From positions 65,648,278-65,712,277 of the forward strand of contig JBCNJP010000003.1 in assembly GCA_039602395.1 (NCBI GenBank): a stretch of DNA of 64,000 nt, in the 5' to 3' direction. The position numbers and the translations under genes were made by a program. The notes under the pieces were generated by a model, which saw only the letters and a list, made by a program, of their open reading frames with translations, did not search any database and was not told the origin of the DNA. This stretch comes from Deinandra increscens subsp. villosa (lineage: Eukaryota > Streptophyta > Magnoliopsida > Asterales > Asteraceae). This document shows, one piece after another, positions 32,303-44,605 of the stretch. Position 1 is the first letter of the stretch; every line of letters begins with the position of its first letter.

Positions 32303-35300
32303 TCAGCCCCCGTTATCAAAAACATGAACATCCGCAATCTCCCAATCAGCCAAGCGATTAACCACCCTACTCGATCTCTTGAACTTTAACGACATAAGGC
32401 GAAGCCTGATCACATCAGAGACGACATCAGCCAGTACATCCGGCGGCCTGGCATGGTTACGAAAAAGACGATTATTCCTCTCCTGCCAAACAAAGTATGT
32501 AGTAGCAGCCACCCCTAACCGACCAATCACAGCATCAATCGATTTTTGCCTAGCCATACGACATAGCTCCTCCATAACAACAGTCCAAACAGGAGGAGTA
32601 GCACGAAACCCCAACTTAGTTCTAAGCTTGTCCCACACCCTGGCAGAAAAAGGACATTGAAAAAACAAGTGGTCAATCGAATCGAAATCCGAAAAGCAGA
32701 GGAGGCAGCACATCATATTCTGGGACCTTCTATTTGCATCCCAACGTAAAATGCGATCCTGAGTGAGGAGTCTTCGTTTCATAATAAGCCACAAATGAAA
32801 CACATGTTTAGGAATGCACTGAGAAAACCACACAACAGGAGCCTAATTAACCAGAGGCAACCGATATCTAAGCGAGGACCAAGCCAATGAAGCAGAAAAC
32901 TCACCCGTATCATGCCCAGAAACCCAAACTAATCTGTCACGAACACCATGCGATAAATCTGGAATGTTCAGGTTCCACTCGCTAGGGACACCCTTAGTGA
33001 CAATAACAGCCACCGAGTCAGAGTAACAAAGCCTTGCACTGTAGATCATTCTGTGGGAGATATAGTTACATAACGGACCCGTGGGGCTCCAGTTATCAAA
33101 CCACGCAGACGAGCTCTGACCATCACCTAAAACCACTCGAATATGATTACGGATCAGAGGGCGAAGTTGAAGGATTTTCCTCCAACCCCAGGAACAGTTA
33201 GTAGGGACCCGGCAATCCCAAAAATTACGGGACCTAAGATGGTACAAGAAAACCCATTCCACCCATAAGGAAACCCGATGCGATAAAAGACTCCAGACAT
33301 GGGTCGCCATGAGAGCCCTATTAGAATCTCTGATCCTGCGAATGCCAAGACCCCCTTCAGACTTAGGCACACACAACTCCTTCCAAGCAATCTTAGCTCT
33401 CCCATTGTATTTTGAGCCCACACCCCATAAAAAATCACGCATCTTCGCCTCCAAATCTTTAATTACACGACTCGGCAAAATAAACATGGAGGACCAATAA
33501 GTCTGCATAGACGACAACACTGAAACAATAAGCTGTAACCGACCAGCCCCAGATAAAAAACGATTAAGCCAGCTCGAGATCCTGACATTAATACGCTCAA
33601 CCAAAACCTTACAGTCCGAGTACCTCAACCTCGACGTGATAAGGGGAACCCCCAAATACCGGACAGGCAAATCCCCTTCCTCAAAAGGCAAAACATTAAG
33701 GATAGCACTTTTAACCTCCTCCGGGACACTACAAAAGAACACAGTGCTTTTCTGAGCGCTAGGAACCAACCCAGACATCGAAGTAAACTCTTGGAGCGAA
33801 TGGAAATAGTCTTTACCGAGTGCACATCCCCATGAGCAAAATAAATCAATCGTCTGCAAAACAAAGATTAATAATACGTTGTTTACCACATTTGTGATGA
33901 AAACGAAACGCACTATCAGCCCCTACATTCTTCTGAAAAATCAACGTAAGGATCTCCATAACCATAGTGAATAAATAAGGAGAGATCGGGTCACCTTGAC
34001 GAAGACCACGTTTACCCTAAAATAACTATGGATACCACCATTAATACCTATGGAAAACGAAGCAGTAGCGACACATGTCATAATCCAATGCACCATCTGA
34101 GAATGAAAACCAAAACCAATCAGCACTTTCTCAAGAAACTGCCAATTAACGGTATCATAAGCCTTTTGAATATCGACCTTAAACGCACACCTAGCCGGAC
34201 CCACATTCCTGTGATAATTATGCATCAATTCTTGGGTAAGCAGAATGTTGTCAGAAATCCGACGCCCAGGGATAAAAGCCGACTGGTTAACACTGGTGAT
34301 ATCCCCCAACCCAACCTTGATACGATCAGCCAAAATCTTAGTGATACATTTGTAGATAATATTACAGCACGAAATAGGCCTATAATCCATAATAGACGAA
34401 GGGGTCGCCACCTTTGGAATTAGGGCAGGAAAGGTATGATTTAATTCCTGGAGAGGATTACCCGTGATGAAAAAATCCCGAACAGCATTCGTGAAATCCT
34501 GACCAACAACCAACCACGCTTTTTTGAAAAAAGCAGCCGAATAACCATCAGGCCCGGGAGCCTTATCATCATCCATGGAGAAAAGGGCATCATGAACCTC
34601 TTGACTAGAAACATCTCTAATCATATAAGCCGCAGCAGCCTCATCCACTTTATTCTCAAACAAGTCATCCAACAGGAACAGCCACCCCCTCATGCATATT
34701 ACCATGGGCATCTTTAATAGCATTAATCAGGTTACAATGTTGCCGACACTTTAGAGAATTATGAAAATACGCTGAATTTCGAATCCCCCGTTGCCAGCCA
34801 ATGAATTTTAGATTTTTGCTTCAAAAATCTTTCCTCATCCAAGAGAGCGGTATTGTACCTATTAAGACACTCAGCCTCCCAAACCCGGAGGGTCTGATCC
34901 GAAGGGTTCACATCGAGAGCCTTTTGGGCATCATCCAATTGAGTCCTGAGGATACCCACTAATTTATGAACATCCCCTTGCATGGTTAACATTTTACGTA
35001 GCGGTTTTTTCAGATTTTTAAGCTTCTTAACTAACACAAATTGATGAACACCATAATAACCGACAACCCATTTCTCCTTAACAATTTCCACAAACTCAGG
35101 CTTGTAGGCCAGAAAGTTGGCGAATCTGAAAGGGGCATGCTTTCTCGAAACCTTTCCAGGAATGTTCAAAACACATGGAGCATGATCCGAACTCCTATAT
35201 GGTTGGAAAACGACAAACGAGTTGGGGCATTCCTCCATAAAACACATATTACCCATAACCCTATCGAATTTCTTTAACAGCCCCATACCACCTTTTGGCT

Positions 35301-35838
35301 TTTGATTCCAGGTATAGTGTAACCCCATACTGTTAAGATCAAGAATTTCGAGATCATGCACGCAATCCTTAAACTCAACCATCCCAATGTCCATCCTGGA
35401 GGAGCCCACAGACCTGTCCTCCATGTGTAACGTGGTGCTAAAGTCCCCTAACACCACCCAAGCTTTGCCATGAACAAACATTTTATGAAGCAACAAATTC
35501 TGCCAAAGATGCATACTACAAAAAAACACTATAGAGGTTTGTTTAATAAAGACTTGTAAATGAAGAACCTGATCATTCATATTCAGCAACATCACGTCCA
35601 TCAACTCCGTATCCCATCCAACAATAATCCTGGTTCCTTTAGTATAGTATGCCGAATTTGAAATCCAATCCCAGTTACGAAAGGCACCACTACACACCTG
35701 CATTAGTTTATCCATCTCCACGTGAGACTCTAGAATAGCACACAAACTAAGACCATTTTCCCTAAACATCTGACGAACCTCCTTTTGTTTTAGCGGGCGG
35801 TTCAGCCCCCTAATATTCCAAGAAGCAAGACTAATCAT
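32303..35838 (-). pseudogene. LINE ORF2: endonuclease, reverse transcriptase, zf-RVT
   Basis: Endonuclease (35838-34759) starts MISLASWNIRGLNRP and shows VVLGDFSTTL, HYTWNQK and the catalytic-type SSDHAPC. Reverse transcriptase (about 34723-33400) shows KAPGPDGYSAAFF, DYRPISCCNIIYK, QSAFIPGRR and VDIQKAYDTVNW, then LPVRYLGVPL and the GGLGIRRIRDSNRA block. The C-terminal zinc-binding segment is CLLCFSDFDSIDHLFFQC. The reading is broken by frame slips near 34760, near 34695, near 34018 (just before the RQGDP-type motif) and at the catalytic FADD box (about 33845-33865). There is also an in-frame TAG at 32843-32845. Family identity is certain and the protein is non-functional. Confidence 0.93.
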
Positions 35839-37325
35839 CGACACCAGTGACAGAAGGAGTGCTTGCCCCTTGAACATTTTGATTCATAAACATCCCCATT
35901 TCACCAACATTTTCAACCACATCATCCATTGCCGGCATATCATATGACTGTAAATGACCCGAGTCATACACTAGCTCCAAGTCAAGAGCACAGTACTTGT
36001 TGAACAACTTTGGTTGGCTACTACTAGATTCCCCCCCCCCCCACCATTTGCCAGTTGTGTACTCGATTGCCCTTTCTCCACGGGCTTACCCGACACCGGC
36101 CTATACACAAACGTAGGCTTAGAATTTGGCATCTTATAACCCCCTTGTTTGCTAGCTTTCTTACGATGAACAGCAACATAACCATCCTTATCCTCCACCT
36201 GAGGAGCCTTACCCTTCTGATTGTCACGCTTATGCCTCACACACTCCTTAGAATAATGTCCAAACACAGCACAATGTTCACACCTCGGAGGCTTCCACTC
36301 ATATTCCACATCAACCTCCACTTTGATATAATTAGTACCATTTTCATCCGGAACTGCCACCGTTATTTTATCCCTGAACTCATCCCTAGCAGACAATTCA
36401 ATGAAAGCTCGTGCATAACTACTTCTCCCCCAGACATCTCTACACATCGAAGCAGTGTAAGAATCCAGATGTTTAGGATTTCCAATCTTTGACGCCAACA
36501 TACTAAGGCCATCCTCAGTATACGCTGCAAGAGGTATATTATGTAATTTTACCCAAAGAGAAACCAACTCAATATCCTCTTTCGTTAGGTTAGCATTCGG
36601 TGTCCAAATATTAAGAAATAATGGTTTGTTACGAATCATCCACGGGCCTCCCTCAAGAGCTCCCATCATACCTTTTCTATCATAAAATTGAAAAAAGAAG
36701 AACCCGTTCCCATTCATCATACTTTTCTGGATGCCATATTTTTTCCAACTCTGACTAGTGAAATATTCTACCACTGGGAAAGCCAGACGCTCACCAAGAA
36801 AATATCCATAAAGGGTATAACCCATATTATCGGCTACCTTCCTAACGTCCTCAACCGGGATGACCACATCAACACCATGTTCATTTTGCTCAAAGTTCAT
36901 CTTTCGGAAATTCAGTTTACCTTTAACAGGTTTGTCAAGATTAGATTTCAGCGTACTAGCATAGGATATAGCCGGCTTCGGCATGGTAATAGGAGGGTTA
37001 CCCAAATCATTGGTTCTAGTCCCCATTTTTTTAGATAGTCATTGACATCCATAGGGCTGACACCCACATTCAACTTTACCGACGAATCTAATCCGACAGC
37101 AGGATTAGCGCTAACATTTGCAGGAGAAGAAGCTTTGTCGACGTCAGCAGGGCTGACGTCATTCCACAGAACCTCAGATTGGGTAGCCTTTTCCGGTGCA
37201 CCGGTAACTTTTGCCGACGGTGTCGACGATGCATGGCTTCTCCGAGTGGGAGGTAGTTTGCCTCCATCAATGTTTTTCAATTTCGACACCAAACCAGATG
37301 TTGTTAAGGGAGGTTTAGGGTTCAT
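35831..37325 (-). pseudogene. LINE ORF1: DUF4283 and CCHC zinc knuckle
   Basis: Gag-like RNA-binding protein that accompanies plant L1 RNA. The N-terminal part (37325-37030) starts MNPKPPLTTSG. The main part (37026 on) carries the DUF4283 region (GYFLGERLAFPVVEYF, FFFFQFYDRKGMMGALEGGPWMI, LWVKLHNIPL) and one CCHC knuckle, CEHCAVFGHYSKEC. Two frame breaks are visible, both in homopolymers: an A7 run on the coding strand at 37026-37032 and a run of 12 C at 36031-36042. Beyond the second, the coding reading resumes and ends at a TAG (35833-35831). That stop overlaps the ORF2 start in ATGATTAG (35838-35831). Homopolymer breaks could also be assembly error. Confidence 0.88.
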
Positions 37326-37329
37326 ACTA

Positions 37330-37875
37330 ATCCGAAAAGACGAAACCCAGTCGACGTCACCTTGTCAGAAACTTAATCAATAAGATTACAGGAATGCAGT
37401 TCGATCCGGCAGTCAAGGAAGGGAACAGTAAACACTGCTGTAGCCTTGAATAACTAGAGAAAAAAGACCCGTAATCTAATGATCTTGAGACCAACAAGAA
37501 CGGAAAAAAATAAAACCCTAATCAGATCAAGAACCCCGATTAAGGAGAGAACAGACAGAAACGAACACCGTATTCGATGCAATATGGCCGCTAACAATAC
37601 TCGTACCCTTCCAATCTCTCAACTAACTCAATCACAGGGTATTACACAATGATCGCACAAACCAGGGATTGAAAAACTAAAACCCTAATTTACCGAAAAT
37701 CGCTAATACACTCGTACTAAGTTAATGATTAAAGAAAGCAGTGACAGGATTGGTAGGGGTTAATCGTAATCAAAAAACAGTGGAACAAGAAGTGATGAAA
37801 CGTATCGAACCAGAAAGAAAACGAATTTTGGAAGAAGAAACTCGCCAAAATCGCCCTAGAGAACCGTAGCCCCGT
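37330..37875 (-). promoter_or_regulatory. LINE 5' UTR / internal promoter region
   Basis: About 550 bp between the target duplication and the first ORF1 codon, without a TATA box. In L1 elements this region holds the internal pol II promoter. Assignment rests on position only. Confidence 0.5.
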
Positions 37876-37891
37876 CATTTGGCCTACATAT

Positions 37892-38998
37892 GACCATGCC
37901 ACAAATAGAAATGTTACAAAACAAACCTGGTAATGTGACACGTAACTCCACTATAAGTTTATTAGGTGAATCCAAGTTAAAAGAGCATGTAATTTGGTGA
38001 TGTTGTCAGAGTTCATAAATATTAGAGTTAGTTATAAAAAAAATCAGTACGGTTAGGTTTCAGTTCACGTGTTATGTTTACAAATGTGGGCATCTTGAAG
38101 TCAATAGGATTTTGGTTCTGTTAGATTAATATGGTTATTAAAAAATGGAAGCCACTAAAGTGTAATGCTTGCGTGACTTCTTTGTTTGTATCGATTGTAT
38201 ATTCCCACTTCATACACGGTCTTATGAGGTAGTTTACTAATGTTGTCGGGATGTACCCGTGTCTTCTGTCGCGTGTATTAACTCTGCTTCGGTTATGTAT
38301 ATCATATTTAAATAAAAGATTACATGTATATTACATCTTTATTCATTTGGGGTATGAGACTACATGTGTCAATTATTGATCTAAGTCTTACATATTTTCA
38401 ATTATCGATGGCACACAAAATTAGCCTAGCTGCCCACATAATTCCTTTGATATTGTTTCAGGTATTATTAGCAATTAGCAATGGGAGGTTATTTTAAGGT
38501 TTGCTACTCTTCCTCTTACGGCGTTTTGATAGCCCAACTTGAAGGAGCCGGTGTGTGTTTTAGGCAAATTAATGGGTTTAAAGACCCGACATTGATTAAG
38601 CCTTCTCAATTTCCCTCATTGCATTTTGTATCGTCCTGTTATCACTCATGTGGTTAATGGCCGGCCGTTTCTTCAGCCCAGAGGTCTCCCTGGTATTAAA
38701 GGGTCTCGAATACACCTAAGGCTACATGGTACTTTTATTCATCCGTATAGCAAGGAAGCTAAAGGATTATTGGAATGTCGAAGCGACCTATTGGAGAGGT
38801 GTTACAGGGCCTTCAAGCATCAGGTTCCTGTTTTGAGGACTTGGATTTAGAATACTCGGGCCCTCTGTTTGTCATGGTGTCTAGAGGATGGGATTGCAAC
38901 AGCGTTACTGGACGATATACGAGTACAGATTACATCTTATCTGACAACGATGTTAGTGACTTCTTCCATTTTTAGTTTTACTGGCTCATATTTACTTT
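37892..38998 (+). other. Unassigned DNA with a coding-like block
   Basis: 38490-38975 has coding-like composition in shifting frames (38626-38850 beginning MYRPVITHVVNG, and 38775-38975 beginning MSKRPIGEVLQG). It follows an acceptor-like ttgtttcag (38453-38461). I recognise no family, and the frame switches suggest a decayed exon. The left part is AT-rich and empty. Confidence 0.35.
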
Positions 38999-39396
38999 TG
39001 TAACATCCCACATTGGTGGGGAGGGGAACTAAGCATGCCTTTATAAGGGTGTGGATACCTCCCCTACCAAGACGCATTTTAAATCCGTGAGGGGCGGATG
39101 CCTGAGGGCATGCCGGCTGCCAAAGCGGACAATATCTTGGTGCGACGGGTCTGGGCTGTTACAGATGGTATCAGAGCCAGTCGTCGGCCAGTGTGCCAGC
39201 GAGGACGCTGGTCCCCTAAGGGGGGGAGGATTGTAACATCCCACATTGGTGGGGAGGGGAACTAAGCATGCCTTTATAAGGGTGTGGATACCTCCCCTAC
39301 CAAGACGCGTTTTAAATCCGTGAGGGGTGGATGCCTGAGGGCATGCCGGCTGCCAAAGCGGACAATATCTTGGTGCGACGGGTCTGGGCTGTTACA
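38999..39396 (+). mobile_element. Complete TRIM (miniature LTR retrotransposon)
   Basis: Two 165-bp LTRs (38999-39163 and 39232-39396), each TGTAACATCC...GGCTGTTACA, differ at two positions by eye. Between them are only 68 bp: a tRNA-Met primer-binding site (tggtatcagagcc, 39166-39178), a short spacer and a purine tract (aagggggggagga, 39218-39230). There is no coding capacity, so mobilisation must use proteins of another element. The 5-bp flanks (acttt and aaatc) do not match, so no target duplication is visible. Confidence 0.93.
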
Positions 39397-41509
39397 AAAT
39401 CACATACATGCACCATTTGGATATTAGAGATTCATGTAAAAAACGGGAGTAAAAAGCCAATTCTAAACACGACACATTACAATCAGGTACATAAACTGAG
39501 ACACTTGTTGAAACTTATGCATACGTTATAAACCCAAAAACATTAATAAACAGAAGTTAAATTAAGACCGCTTGTTCAAACTTAATCAGTTACCGTGTTA
39601 TCAATTGAACTTGATTAATTAAGACCGCTTGAGTCCACACTGCAACCCACAACCCGTATGATAACCAATTTGTTCCCCTCAAATCACAGCAAACTAATTT
39701 AGATTAATCACTGGATAGAGTTTCTACCTGAAACTTCTTGGAGTAATGAACACATAATTTGCAATAATATCTTGCAAATGCATTAATCTGAATTCTAAGT
39801 TCTGAAATTTCAACTCTATGCAACTTGTTGAAAATGTTGAAAATGACAGAGGATCCTATTTATGATCTATTGGTTCAATTATTGTTGGAAATCTTCTTAA
39901 AGTAGTGAACACATTATTTGCAATAATAATTGCCAATGTTTTAATCTGAATTCTAAGTTGTGACTTGGAATAATATATTACCATGTCAACCAACAAGTCA
40001 CAGCAAAATAATTGCATGAGTTATTGAAAAAGAGCAGAACCCAAAGAAGCTAAACTATTATTCCATACTCAAATTTTAGCCTCTTATCTTTCACCTACTT
40101 TATTACTCGTTAACGCGTTATTCGTAACAATACTAGTACTGTTACTACTTCAATCATGTGATAGTTACAATTTGTATACGTAATCAACTAATAATTCTTG
40201 ATTTATCTATTGAGATGAACATATAAGTACCTTTAATGCTAACTCCAGTTTCTTGAAGAAGTCTCCACCAACATTCCTTGATTACAAAGATAGTAAAGTC
40301 GACATTAATTCACTAACCAAGAAATTTAACCACTTAAGTAGGATAGAGTAGCCTAGATTAAAAATCAGAATTTTAACCTTGAGCACTCAAAAACACTTTG
40401 GTCATATAGCTTGGCCAAAACAAAAATCATGAGCAAGTTTTTCACATACAGAGAACTGTAAAGCAGAGACACATGAACAACAACCATGAATAAAACTCAT
40501 GTTTTGAAATATTTCAACAAATTAAATAGGATAAAACAGCCATGAACAAAACTCAGATTTTCAAGTGCACGAATAGTGCACGAAAAGTAGTTGATTCACT
40601 TTGAACTCAGTAACTTGAATTTGTTGGGAAAGATCTCCAAAGAGCCATGCTTCTTTGTACATTTTAAGCACGAAACTGACATAAGAAGTTGACTTTCGAT
40701 CAGGGTAAATCCAGTCATCTTATTCGGGTATAGTTATTAATTCAGCAAATGATGGACCACGTCTTCAACTACCACTAAAATATCAGGAAGCTCAAGCCCC
40801 TGTAAAAAAAAAGGTCTAATCAACATCAAGATTGAACCTATTTATTTATGAACAGATGAATCAGGTCATGTTTATCTCTACTTAAAATTTTACATAACAA
40901 TATCAAGATGTTGCAAAAAGAAAATGAATAGATTTCTTAGGGTGGGGGTATGGTCATCGGCTAGCTAGTATCGGTTTATAGGCTTCAATCGATTTCTACT
41001 GTTTGTATACCACTTCATTTGGCCATAAGACCATTTTGAAGCCTTAAAAGGAGCAACCTTCTTCTCGTCAATAAGGCCATAAGACCATTTTGAAGCCTTA
41101 AGTACTCCCTTAGTAAACTTCACGGTAGCAGCAACCTTCGTCAGTTTATGCCCGATTGCATAACCTTTACATTGCAAGAGCATAAATAACCTGTAAATGA
41201 TGCACAACACAAAAGTAATGGTAAACTTTTAGGAAGTCAAATATCCAAGTCCCCATTGTATAAATATTCAAAAACTAACATACAAATTGATATCAAGTGT
41301 TACCTAGATACTCGAACAAAAAATGGAGGTAGCAAGCAGGCTCATCCTCTTGTTTGTTAAGAAAGTTTAGCTAGCAAGCAACAAACAAGATTTTTCATAG
41401 AATCCAAAACACAATTAAAATATCACTTAACATAGTGTTGAAGACACTTTCCTTTATGAATGTGATTTATGCCATTTCTTCTCTCATTTCTGTTTTTTTT
41501 AATGCACAT
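39397..41509. other. Unassigned AT-rich DNA
   Basis: Non-coding by eye. A 27-bp unit, ggccataagaccattttgaa..., is directly repeated at 41021-41047 and 41075-41101 inside a short minus-strand frame (40965-41210) that I cannot assign. Confidence 0.4.
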
Positions 41510-41755
41510 GGAAACTCGGTAGCTGCCATGGGTTCATTTAAAGGGTTGAAACAAGTAAGAAGGATAGTAGAAGAATGTATGTTGAATAAAATTCACCCTT
41601 GTATAATATTAGAGTGAGTATACTCGATTTTTATTTGCTCAAAGAACACTTATTATTTATTAACACTAACTTAATGTGGCCATTCTGCACTTACTGTTTA
41701 TTTCTTTGATAGGTGCTCATGATAAGGAAAGATCCTGCTAGTAATCCAGATTTCA
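41510..41755 (+). pseudogene. KRR1-like KH-domain gene fragment, two exons
   Basis: Exon 1 (41510-41613) encodes GNSVAAMGSFKGLKQVRR then IVEECMLNKIHP, which I recognise as the C-terminal part of the KH region of KRR1, a nucleolar small-subunit processome factor needed for 18S rRNA maturation. After HP the frame slips by one base, where a VYHIK-type sequence would be expected. A donor-like gtgagt (41614) and acceptor-like tttgatag (41712) bound a 99-nt intron. Exon 2 starts VLMIRKDPASNPD, matching the next family segment, then diverges before the expected WDRFLP motif. No upstream exons are seen and the first acceptor is not AG. A decayed fragment, not a working gene. Confidence 0.7.
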
Positions 41756-41788
41756 TGATATTTACTTTAACTTTAACTTTAAATCATG

Positions 41789-41902
41789 ATAGAACCTTTT
41801 GGGAGAACATTCAAAAGAAGATCAGTGATGTTTACCAATATCATGGAATGCAGATCAGTAATGTAATAGAACCTTTTGGGATAACATTCAAAAGAAGAAT
41901 CA
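41789..41902 (+). repeat. Imperfect direct repeat, about 77-bp period
   Basis: atagaaccttttggga followed by acattcaaaagaag occurs at about 41789 and 41866, just after the KRR1-like fragment. Confidence 0.8.
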
Positions 41903-42872
41903 ACCGGAAAGAAATAGTCAATTTATATTGTACACTACAGGGGTACATATTCAGAACCTTTTTACCTAACCAAGATACGAACTGAAATTACCAATTTTCA
42001 CATGATTTTTTGAAGTAGCAACTTAATTTGTCACCTTGTTTCATTCTTTATCTATTTTTGTTATCAAAATTAATTATAACCATTCCTTTTAATTTAACCA
42101 CCAGATGAGATACTATTTCAGGAGTTGCATCCATCTTCTTTTCCTATCTTTCTTTACTTCGTTACTTCATCCTCTTTTCCTACAAATGTTGCCTTTACAT
42201 CGACCCATCAACATTCATATAACATGGATGGACTAATTATTCTTAATGAACTTTAGGACACAAAATATATCACAAAACACCATAGCACCATGGATGTATA
42301 TCACAAACAACAAATTGCATATATATGTGATGAAAAACGATGAGACCACTCATCAACAACTGTCTGAACTACAATTCTTGCAGCAATCCAAATGGTCGCA
42401 ACATCAATTATATATATTAAAACCAAAATCAGCTATCCAAAATAAGAAACCTAATATATGAAATCAGCAATATCTTATCAAAATCGATCTGAAAATTATA
42501 TCAATCAACATAATAGAAGTTTCTCTTTCACTCTTGTTTTAGAAGCATCAATATTACGTAACTGACGACCGACAAATCTAATTAACCATTATATATGACC
42601 ATATATTAGTGTCAGCAACCCAATCTAAACTATAGCACTTAACATTCTACAGAACCTTTGCACAAATATAGTGTATATTGATGAAATCAAATTGACTCGG
42701 GGAGAAGACGTTAAAATCCTACAATAAACACTGAACATTTACAAACCACTAAGCTACAGTATCCCACAACCTTGGTATTTTTCTTAAATTAATGATGATA
42801 GGGCAACAAATTTGAAGGACTACAGGGCCAACAGTTATTCTTACCGCCGACTGGAGTTTTGAATCAAAAGAA
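41903..42872. other. Unassigned AT-rich DNA
   Basis: No coding, structural or transposon signal recognised. Confidence 0.4.
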
Positions 42873-42890
42873 TGCCATTTTGACTTGATT

Positions 42891-44587
42891 TTTGGGTAAA
42901 GGGTTACCCCGGTGATTCTATATATTCACAACAAAACAAGAACAAGTAGTGAGGAAAGTCCACACTAGTTCAATCATGGAACATGCTCCATGAAAGTAAA
43001 CAAAAAAAAAAACAACCAGGCCTAAACCGGCCCAAACCAAAGAAAACAAACAAGGGAACGGAACAAAAAATAAATTTTATATTACATTGTCATTCGCCCC
43101 CGTTTCCATGATGCCCCACTCCAGAAGTGTGTCATGGGCTTTGCTCCTTCCTGAGAATTTTAGGCCCATCAGTTTGTGTCTCGTATCTTCAATAATACAT
43201 CTCGCAATCACTTCCGGTGGTCGAGTCTGATTATACATATACCTAGTATTTCTCTCGTGCCAAATATGATAACACGCAGCAGCTAGGATAATCTTCCTCA
43301 CTATCACACGAATAGACCTCGAGCTGGTCTGTTTCAGCATCTCCACACAAATAACAATACCCCAGACTTGCGTAGAAAACTTGCATTCAAAGAAAAGGTG
43401 TTGATGCGAGTCGATGTTAGAAAAGCATAGCAAACAGCACATCATATTCATGTTACCTTTCACAATATTCCAATTTCGAATCCTATCTTGTGTTACTAAC
43501 TTCCTCCTGAAAACAAGCCATAAGTTAAAAGCATGTTTGGGGATAGCTTGAGTGAACCATACTATCTTATTCCATGTAACCACAGGCTGTTTTAAACGAA
43601 TAGAGTTCCAAGCTGTAGTAGTTTTGTAATCACTTAAGACCGTACCATCTTTCCACTGGGTAACATCTTTTTTACCTTCAATAAGGTTAGGAGGATTCAA
43701 ATTCTGCAATTCTGGAGCTAAAATCAGCCAACTCGTCGGCCAATTCCACCCACCAGCAGCATCAACAATATCCACCACCTTTGAGCCCATATGAAAACCT
43801 GCATTATATATAGCACGAGGAGTAATAATGGAACCAATAGGTCCAACGTCGGACCACGTGTCAAACCATGCAGAAGTCTCCTTGCCATCACCCACACACG
43901 TCCAAATGAACCTACGAAAGGTATGTCGAAGCTGAATAAGCTTCCTCCAGCTCCAACATGGATGAGCACCCTCCTTGCAATTCCATATAGTTCTACCCTT
44001 TAAGTGATAAGAATGAATCCACTTAACCCATAAAGAATCTTTCCGAGTGATAATACGCCACAACAAAGAAGCCATGAGGGCTTTGTTCATATCACCCAGC
44101 CTCCTAATACCCAACCCACCTTCAGATTTAGGAAGGCAAATCGAGTTCCAAGAGGCTTTAGCTTTACCCGCTTTAAGCTTACCTTGACACCATAGAAACC
44201 CACGCATTTTGGCCTCCAAATCTTTAATAACCCGAGCAGGAAGAATGAAGACCGAAGCCCAAAAAACATGCAACGAAGCAAGAACAGCCACAACAAGTTG
44301 AAGTCTACCAGCAAAAGACAACAACTTGTTTTTCCAATTCGAAATTCTTTTATCCACCATTTCCACCAGGACGCTGCAATTATTATAATTAAGTCTTTTA
44401 GTAATCAAGGGGACACCCAAATAGCGAACTGGGAGATGGCCTTCAGAAAAGTGAATACGGCTAAGAATGGTGTTTTTAGTGACATCATCCACATTACAAA
44501 AATACACGGTACTTTTCTGAAGGTTTGGCATCAGGCCTGAAATTTGAGAGAATTCATCCAGGGCCTTCATGAGACAAGCAACCGAGC
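42891..44587 (-). mobile_element. 5'-truncated L1-type LINE, open reading frame
   Basis: The minus-strand insertion has the family 3' end (caccggggtaaccctttaccc) but only about 3 nt of A tail. A perfect 18-bp duplication, tgccattttgacttgatt, flanks it at 42873-42890 and 44588-44605. It begins within the reverse transcriptase region. Confidence 0.95.
43077..44587 (-). CDS. LINE ORF2 C-terminal part (5'-truncated, uninterrupted)
   Basis: An open frame of about 503 codons runs from the truncation point to a stop at 43077. It starts after the catalytic FADD box. It shows LPVRYLGVPLITKRL, SFAGRLQLVVAVLASL, the LPKSEGGLGIRRLGDMNKALMA-type block, a SAWFDTW motif, and zf-RVT CLLCFSNIDSHQHLFFEC. It ends in GANDNVI instead of the VFD(D/N)GG of the other copies. 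Without endonuclease and catalytic reverse transcriptase residues it cannot act alone. Lack of frame damage suggests recent insertion. Confidence 0.92.
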
Positions 44588-44605
44588 TGCCATTTTGACT
44601 TGATT

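Larger units (their letters stand above)
32128..37875 (-). mobile_element. Full-length L1-type LINE (5.75 kb)
   Basis: The minus-strand element runs from a 5' UTR near 37875 through ORF1 and ORF2 to a 3' UTR with a 9-nt A tail. The 3' end is related to the other LINEs here (caccggggtaaaccc-type). A perfect 16-bp target duplication, catttggcctacatat, lies at 32112-32127 and 37876-37891. Because both ORFs and a 5' UTR of about 550 bp are present, I take it as full length. Several frame breaks make it inactive. Confidence 0.95.

Noticed and set aside
38994..39401. Possible target duplication around the TRIM
   Set aside because: The five bases on each side (acttt, aaatc) do not match, and no shifted 4-6 bp match is convincing.
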